A DNA stretch of 64,000 nt. It comes from Bacteroidales bacterium UBA6377. Lineage in GTDB: Bacteria; Bacteroidota; Bacteroidia; Bacteroidales; UBA932. This document shows, one piece after another, positions 60,936 to 64,000 of the stretch (positions within the stretch are counted from its first letter, which is position 1; every line of letters starts with the position of its first letter). A program made the translations under genes and the position numbers. Below the pieces are notes generated by a model. The model did no database searches, was not told the origin of the DNA, and saw only the letters and a list, made by a program, of their open reading frames with translations. The DNA lies in contig DJQV01000022.1 in the NCBI GenBank assembly GCA_002438805.1, positions 88,743-152,742 of the forward strand, given 5' to 3'.

Positions 60936-61862
60936 CTACTGCATGGCCATGACATCCTTTATGAAGCCAAGCAGAACAGCACTGTATTCCGGGTCATCCT
61001 CCGGGATGCCGAACGAAGCGGTGATGAAGTGCTCGTCACCGTCCACCACATAAGTCCTCAATTTCGAAGTGGCCGATTCGGCACGGGCAAACAGTTTCTC
61101 GAAGCACATGAACGGCACCTGTGAGTCTCCCCTGCTGTGCATCAGCAATGCCGGACGCCCGTCAAGATGCCCGATCGCCTCATAGGGTGTGGCACGGAAA
61201 GCGTTGACCCCGAACTTGGAGCTCGCAGCAAGAGCGGATGTGAGTCTCAATGGCTCCGCCAGAAACGGAGAAATGAACCTCCCGGCATGCCAGGAGATAA
61301 AATCCTGCAGGGACGAAAACGCAGACAGGGAAATCATGGCATCGATGTCCCTGTTCTCGGCGATGGCCCGTATTGCAACCGCAGCCCCCATGGAAAGACC
61401 CATGACTATTACGGGCAAACAGGGATAACGGCTATTCACGTAATCCGTAACAGCCTTGACATCAGCAGTCTCCTGATAGGCAAGGCATATCCGCTCCCCG
61501 TCGCTAGCCCCATGTCCGCGGACTTCCGTCAGAAGACTGACAAGTCCCAGCTCTCTGAAAGAGCGCACATGACCATAATACGCCGTGACAGACGGGGTCT
61601 CTATGCCTGTAAGGCAGATGATGACCCCCTTCGGGGCCGACTCCGGAGTGATTTCAAGGGTCCGGATACGGTAGCCGTCAGATGTCAGCAGAGACAGAGT
61701 ATCTGGAGCCGGGAGACCGGCCTCAGCCGCATCATAGACACGGTGATACTCGACATGCTTTTCACATAACACATGCAGAATCACGACCGTGCCGAACGTG
61801 ATGATAAACAGGTAGGCAGCAACCACCCCGACCAATGTCCATTTCATAACTTTCGATTTCAT
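60936..61862 (-). CDS. Membrane-anchored alpha/beta hydrolase (lysophospholipase-like)
   Basis: 308 residues from the ATG at 61862. An N-terminal membrane helix (TLVGVVAAYLFIITFGTVVIL) anchors the hydrolase domain. The nucleophile elbow is VMGLSMGAA (Ser at about residue 165), the oxyanion-region segment is LTGIETPSVTAYY, and GHGASDG precedes the elbow as in Hydrolase_4/lysophospholipase proteins. A candidate acid/His pair lies in LLMHSRGDSQVP and VDGDEHFI. The substrate is not known. It is in the same direction as the sigma-factor gene but separated by 134 nt, so it may not belong to the PUL. Confidence 0.82.
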   Translation of the reverse strand: MKSKVMKWTLVGVVAAYLFIITFGTVVILHVLCEKHVEYHRVYDAAEAGLPAPDTLSLLTSDGYRIRTLEITPESAPKGVIICLTGIETPSVTAYYGHVRSFRELGLVSLLTEVRGHGASDGERICLAYQETADVKAVTDYVNSRYPCLPVIVMGLSMGAAVAIRAIAENRDIDAMISLSAFSSLQDFISWHAGRFISPFLAEPLRLTSALAASSKFGVNAFRATPYEAIGHLDGRPALLMHSRGDSQVPFMCFEKLFARAESATSKLRTYVVDGDEHFITASFGIPEDDPEYSAVLLGFIKDVMAMQ

Positions 61863-62022
61863 GGCCGCAAAGTTACTTAAGCATTCCCCCACGACAATGG
61901 AAGGAATATGGACAATATCAGAATGTAATCACCTATCTATAAATATATTACGACATAAGCCCATGGACAATCCTCTCCATAGGCACCCTGCTCCTTCCAA
62001 GGGACAAGCCCCTCCTCGTCCC

Positions 62023-62064
62023 GCAGGCAGGGGTATCTTTCGCATTTTCCACCCCTACCCCTGC
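62023..62064. repeat. Palindromic repeat, single stem-loop, copy 6
   Basis: GCAGGCAGGGGTA at the left and ACCCCTACCCCTGC at the right, imperfect arms, loop TCTTTCGCATTTTCC. It is a diverged half-element. Confidence 0.6.
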
Positions 62065-62134
62065 AAGCGCCAAGCCCGGACGCGCTCTAGAGCCAGCAAC
62101 CCGGCCCTGTGCCATGTAGCGATAAATATCCCCT

Positions 62135-62240
62135 GTGGCGGATAACGCACTGACTATCAACGCAATAAACGATAAACCTCCGGCTATTTCGGTATAGGGC
62201 AACAAGCTTTCTTGTTGATAGTCAAATTGTTATCCGCCAC
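62135..62240. mobile_element. MITE-like element, copy C (106 bp)
   Basis: Outer arms GTGGCGGATAAC (62135-62146) and GTTATCCGCCAC (62229-62240) are perfect. Inner arms TGACTATCAA (62151-62160) and TTGATAGTCA (62215-62224) are also perfect, with 4-nt gaps on both sides. The ends match copies A and B; the interior is diverged but shares segments such as AAACGATAAACCTCC against AAACGTTTAGCCTCC. Confidence 0.75.
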
Positions 62241-62241
62241 C

Positions 62242-62263
62242 TGCCAAATCAAGAAAACACTCT
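62242..62263. repeat. Direct repeat flanking the AbiE cassette, left copy
   Basis: A 22-bp sequence beginning TGCCAAATCAAG and ending ACACTCT, identical to 63979-64000. It starts 1 nt after the right end of MITE-like copy C. The right copy runs into the end of the window, so the repeat may be longer only if the base after 64000 is C as at 62264. Confidence 0.9.
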
Positions 62264-62323
62264 CTTTCCGCGCAGATCTGATACGTCAAGAGCAGGCAAG
62301 CGACTCCAGACAGGCGCAGGCGC

Positions 62324-62444
62324 AAGGTCGGGGTAAAAAGTGCGAAATACACCCCAACCTGCGGAGAGTGAATGCCACAGAACGCTGTACAGGGGCAATG
62401 ACCGTCAAAGGTATGGGTAAAAACAGCCAAAAATACCCCGACCT
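62324..62444. repeat. Composite palindromic repeat, copy 7
   Basis: AAGGTCGGGGTA (from 62324) pairs with CACCCCAACCT (62350-62360), and AAGGTATGGGTA (62408-62419) with TACCCCGACCT (62434-62444). The loop AAAAGTGCGAAA and the middle TGCCACAGAACGCTG are as in copies 1 and 2. Confidence 0.85.
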
Positions 62445-62479
62445 GCATAGGTCGAAATGGTGAAGAGCCGGCAAGGAAA

Positions 62480-62511
62480 TTTGATGTTTTCTATAGTTTT
62501 TTGTATTTTCG
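62480..62511 (+). promoter_or_regulatory. Promoter of the AbiE operon
   Basis: TTTG at 62480-62483, 20-nt spacer, TATTTTCG at 62504-62511 (one mismatch to TAnnTTTG). Predicted transcription start is near 62517. This leaves little leader for the ATG at 62525 and favours the ATG at 62540. Confidence 0.65.
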
Positions 62512-62539
62512 TGAACTAAAAGTAATGTACAATGTAACT

Positions 62540-63109
62540 ATGAGTTTACAAAATCAACTTCTCCTAAACCTTTACAAGGACACAGCAAGTGTTTTCACTA
62601 TGCAGGGGATCGCTATGACTTATGGGCAGGAACTTGAGCGGAATACTATCAAGAACAAAATGATCGGCTATGTTAAAAAAGGCGAGCTCATCAATCCGAG
62701 GAAAGGAATTTATGCCAAGCCCGGTTATGATGAGAAGGAACTTGCCTGTTTACTCTATACACCATCCTATATATCTTTGGAATATGTACTACAGAGGGCT
62801 GGAATCATTTTCCAGTACAGCGATGAAATTACTTCGGTGGGCAATTTGAGCCGGAGCGTTGAAATTGATGGGAAAGTGTATAAGTATCGTAAAATCAAGA
62901 GTGAAATCCTGATTGACACAGCTGGCATCATCTGCGAAGGAAATGTCAATATTGCTTCTCCAGAAAGAGCCGTCTTGGACACTCTGTACCTTAACAGCAA
63001 TTACTATTTCGACAATCCCACCTCTTTGGACAAACAGAAGGTGTATTCACTTCTTCCCATATACAATAGCAAGACTCTCGAGCAACGGGTAAAAAAAATT
63101 CTTGGATAG
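62540..63109 (+). CDS. abiEi: AbiEi-type antitoxin / regulator
   Basis: 189 residues from the ATG at 62540, chosen from the promoter position; an ATG at 62525 would add five residues. The N-terminal winged helix (FTMQGIAMTYGQELERNTIKNKMIGYVKKGELINPRKGIYAKPGY) and the following YISLEYVLQRAGIIFQYSDEITSV and PERAVLDTLYL match the AbiEi family of type IV toxin-antitoxin systems. AbiEi represses the operon and counteracts the toxin. The stop is 3 nt before the abiEii start, giving the normal gene order. The two genes are A/T-richer than the surrounding core genes and are bracketed by a direct repeat. Confidence 0.85.
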   Translation: MSLQNQLLLNLYKDTASVFTMQGIAMTYGQELERNTIKNKMIGYVKKGELINPRKGIYAKPGYDEKELACLLYTPSYISLEYVLQRAGIIFQYSDEITSVGNLSRSVEIDGKVYKYRKIKSEILIDTAGIICEGNVNIASPERAVLDTLYLNSNYYFDNPTSLDKQKVYSLLPIYNSKTLEQRVKKILG

Positions 63110-63112
63110 ATA

Positions 63113-63808
63113 ATGGATACAAACAAACATAAATTCTTTATGCTGCAGCTACTTAAGGACATTTTCTCCGATGCGCTGCTTTCCTCCGTGATGGCATTCA
63201 AGGGTGGCACTGTCACCATGTTTTTTTACAATCTGCCGCGCTTCTCAACGGATCTGGACTTCAATCTTCTGAGTACAGAGAAGGAGACCGAGGTTTACGA
63301 GCGCGTCCGTAAGATTGTCCTGAAATATGGCAAAATCCACGATGAGGCCATCAAGCACTATGGCATTATCCTCGTACTTGATTATGGTATTGGACAACGG
63401 AAACTCAAAATTGAGATATCAAATCGACTATACGAGAATCACTATGAAATCAGGAACTTTTTGGGTGTCCCGATGCGCATTATGGTAAAGGAAGATATGT
63501 TTGCTCACAAACTGTGTGCGCTTCTTGACCGAACCGAGATTACTAGCCGGGATGTATTCGACTGTTGGTTCTTCCTAAAAGAAAGAACATCGATCAATAA
63601 AGATATTGTGGAATCCCGTATGGGAATGCCAATAGGAGAGTATTTGGATAAATGCATCGCGAGTGTCCAAAATGTTTCGAAAAAGAGTTTAATCAGCGGC
63701 TTGGGTGAGCTTACCGAAGGCGAAATGAAGAGTTTCGTAAAAAATGGGCTGAAAGACGAACTGATCTCTCTCTTAACCATGTTCAAGGCTTTTCCTTCTT
63801 TTGTGTAG
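63113..63808 (+). CDS. abiEii: AbiEii-type nucleotidyltransferase toxin
   Basis: 231 residues. The nucleotidyltransferase motif I is complete: AFKGGTVTMFFYNLPRFSTDLDF (GGT at about 31-33, catalytic D47-x-D49). A later acidic position lies in LKIEISNR, and the conserved EDMFAHKLCALLDRTEITSRDVFDCWFFL is motif III-IV of the family. AbiEii toxins transfer nucleotides (to tRNA in the related MenT enzymes) and cause growth arrest on phage infection. It is shorter than typical AbiEii (about 300), like the compact Bacteroidota versions. All key residues are present. Confidence 0.88.
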   Translation: MDTNKHKFFMLQLLKDIFSDALLSSVMAFKGGTVTMFFYNLPRFSTDLDFNLLSTEKETEVYERVRKIVLKYGKIHDEAIKHYGIILVLDYGIGQRKLKIEISNRLYENHYEIRNFLGVPMRIMVKEDMFAHKLCALLDRTEITSRDVFDCWFFLKERTSINKDIVESRMGMPIGEYLDKCIASVQNVSKKSLISGLGELTEGEMKSFVKNGLKDELISLLTMFKAFPSFV

Positions 63809-63978
63809 CCCTTTAGGACTTCACAAGCGCGGATTCCGTGACCATGTCCCTGTGACGACACCCCGACCCCGGTGGCACTGTCCGATAACGGCGCTGTCCG
63901 GGTTGCAATTCTCGGTGGTACTCCCCTTTGGCACTCCCGATGACACTCCCGGTGGCTACACGACGACACCGTGCCCGG

Positions 63979-64000
63979 TGCCAAATCAAGAAAACACTCT
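63979..64000. repeat. Direct repeat flanking the AbiE cassette, right copy (cut by window end)
   Basis: Identical to 62242-62263 over all 22 bases up to the last base of the window. The base before it differs (G here, C on the left). The spacing between copies is 1737 bp and encloses the promoter and both AbiE genes. Confidence 0.9.

Larger units (their letters stand above)
61863..62479. other. Gene-free repeat region upstream of the AbiE cassette
   Basis: About 620 bp with a single palindrome unit (62023-62064), MITE-like copy C (62135-62240), the left copy of a direct repeat of at least 22 bp (62242-62263), and composite palindrome copy 7 (62324-62444). No coding sequence is supported; the small frames cross the repeats. 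Confidence 0.7.

Overview
The window looks like a chromosomal segment of a gut-type member of the Bacteroidales (Bacteroidota). The reasons are a SusC/SusD pair, a one-piece hybrid two-component regulator, a class I fumarase, DUF4922, DUF6515 and HU-CCDC81-type proteins, and promoters of the Bacteroidetes form TTTG-N19/20-TAnnTTTG. The core genes are G+C-rich. The genus cannot be fixed from the sequence alone.

Layout. 1-10.5 kb: the end of a cupin gene, a DXS-like transketolase, tRNA-Leu(UAG), a ZIP metal transporter, and a minus-strand run prfB, class I fumarase, AsmA-like protein. 11.3-27.5 kb: a lower-G+C defence island between prfB and murI. It starts with a truncated RhuM-like gene and continues as a tightly packed type 1 BREX operon: brxA, brxB, brxC, a DUF1016 nuclease, pglX (5' part), a Schlafen/AlbA-type ATP-binding gene, pglX (3' part), pglZ, brxL. 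27.5-36.3 kb: murI, then a six-gene overlapping minus-strand operon for peptidoglycan turnover (HU-CCDC81 membrane protein, Nudix, DUF4922-SpoIID fusion, AmpG-like permease, NamZ-type muramidase, DUF6515 protein). 36.7 kb: tRNA-Asn with a textbook promoter. 37.3-60.8 kb: a polysaccharide-utilisation locus (PUL) with a hybrid two-component regulator, a GH43-like protein, an alginate-lyase-like/GH3 fusion, GH92, two GH97, a secreted esterase, SusD, SusC, GH88 and an ECF sigma factor. 60.9-64 kb: an alpha/beta hydrolase and an AbiEi/AbiEii toxin-antitoxin cassette flanked by a direct repeat.

The most unusual system is the BREX locus. The methyltransferase gene pglX is split into two ORFs by an inserted ATP-binding regulator gene, with 2-nt junctions on both sides. 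Inside pglX, at the entry to the specificity domain, is a perfect 21-bp inverted repeat with a 25-nt core. Flipping that core keeps the frame open and gives an alternative version of the same conserved PglX motif. The BrxL protein seems to carry a phospholipase-D-like MIT_C domain where canonical BrxL has a Lon-protease-like domain. These three features together suggest a BREX variant with a recombining specificity site.

The intergenic regions carry several repeat families: seven copies of a palindromic GGTWGGGGTA/TACCCCWACC element, three copies of a roughly 108-bp MITE-like element with GGTGGCGGATAA ends, clustered GTGCGCAC palindromes (also inside a coding linker), and several tandem or G-rich tracts.
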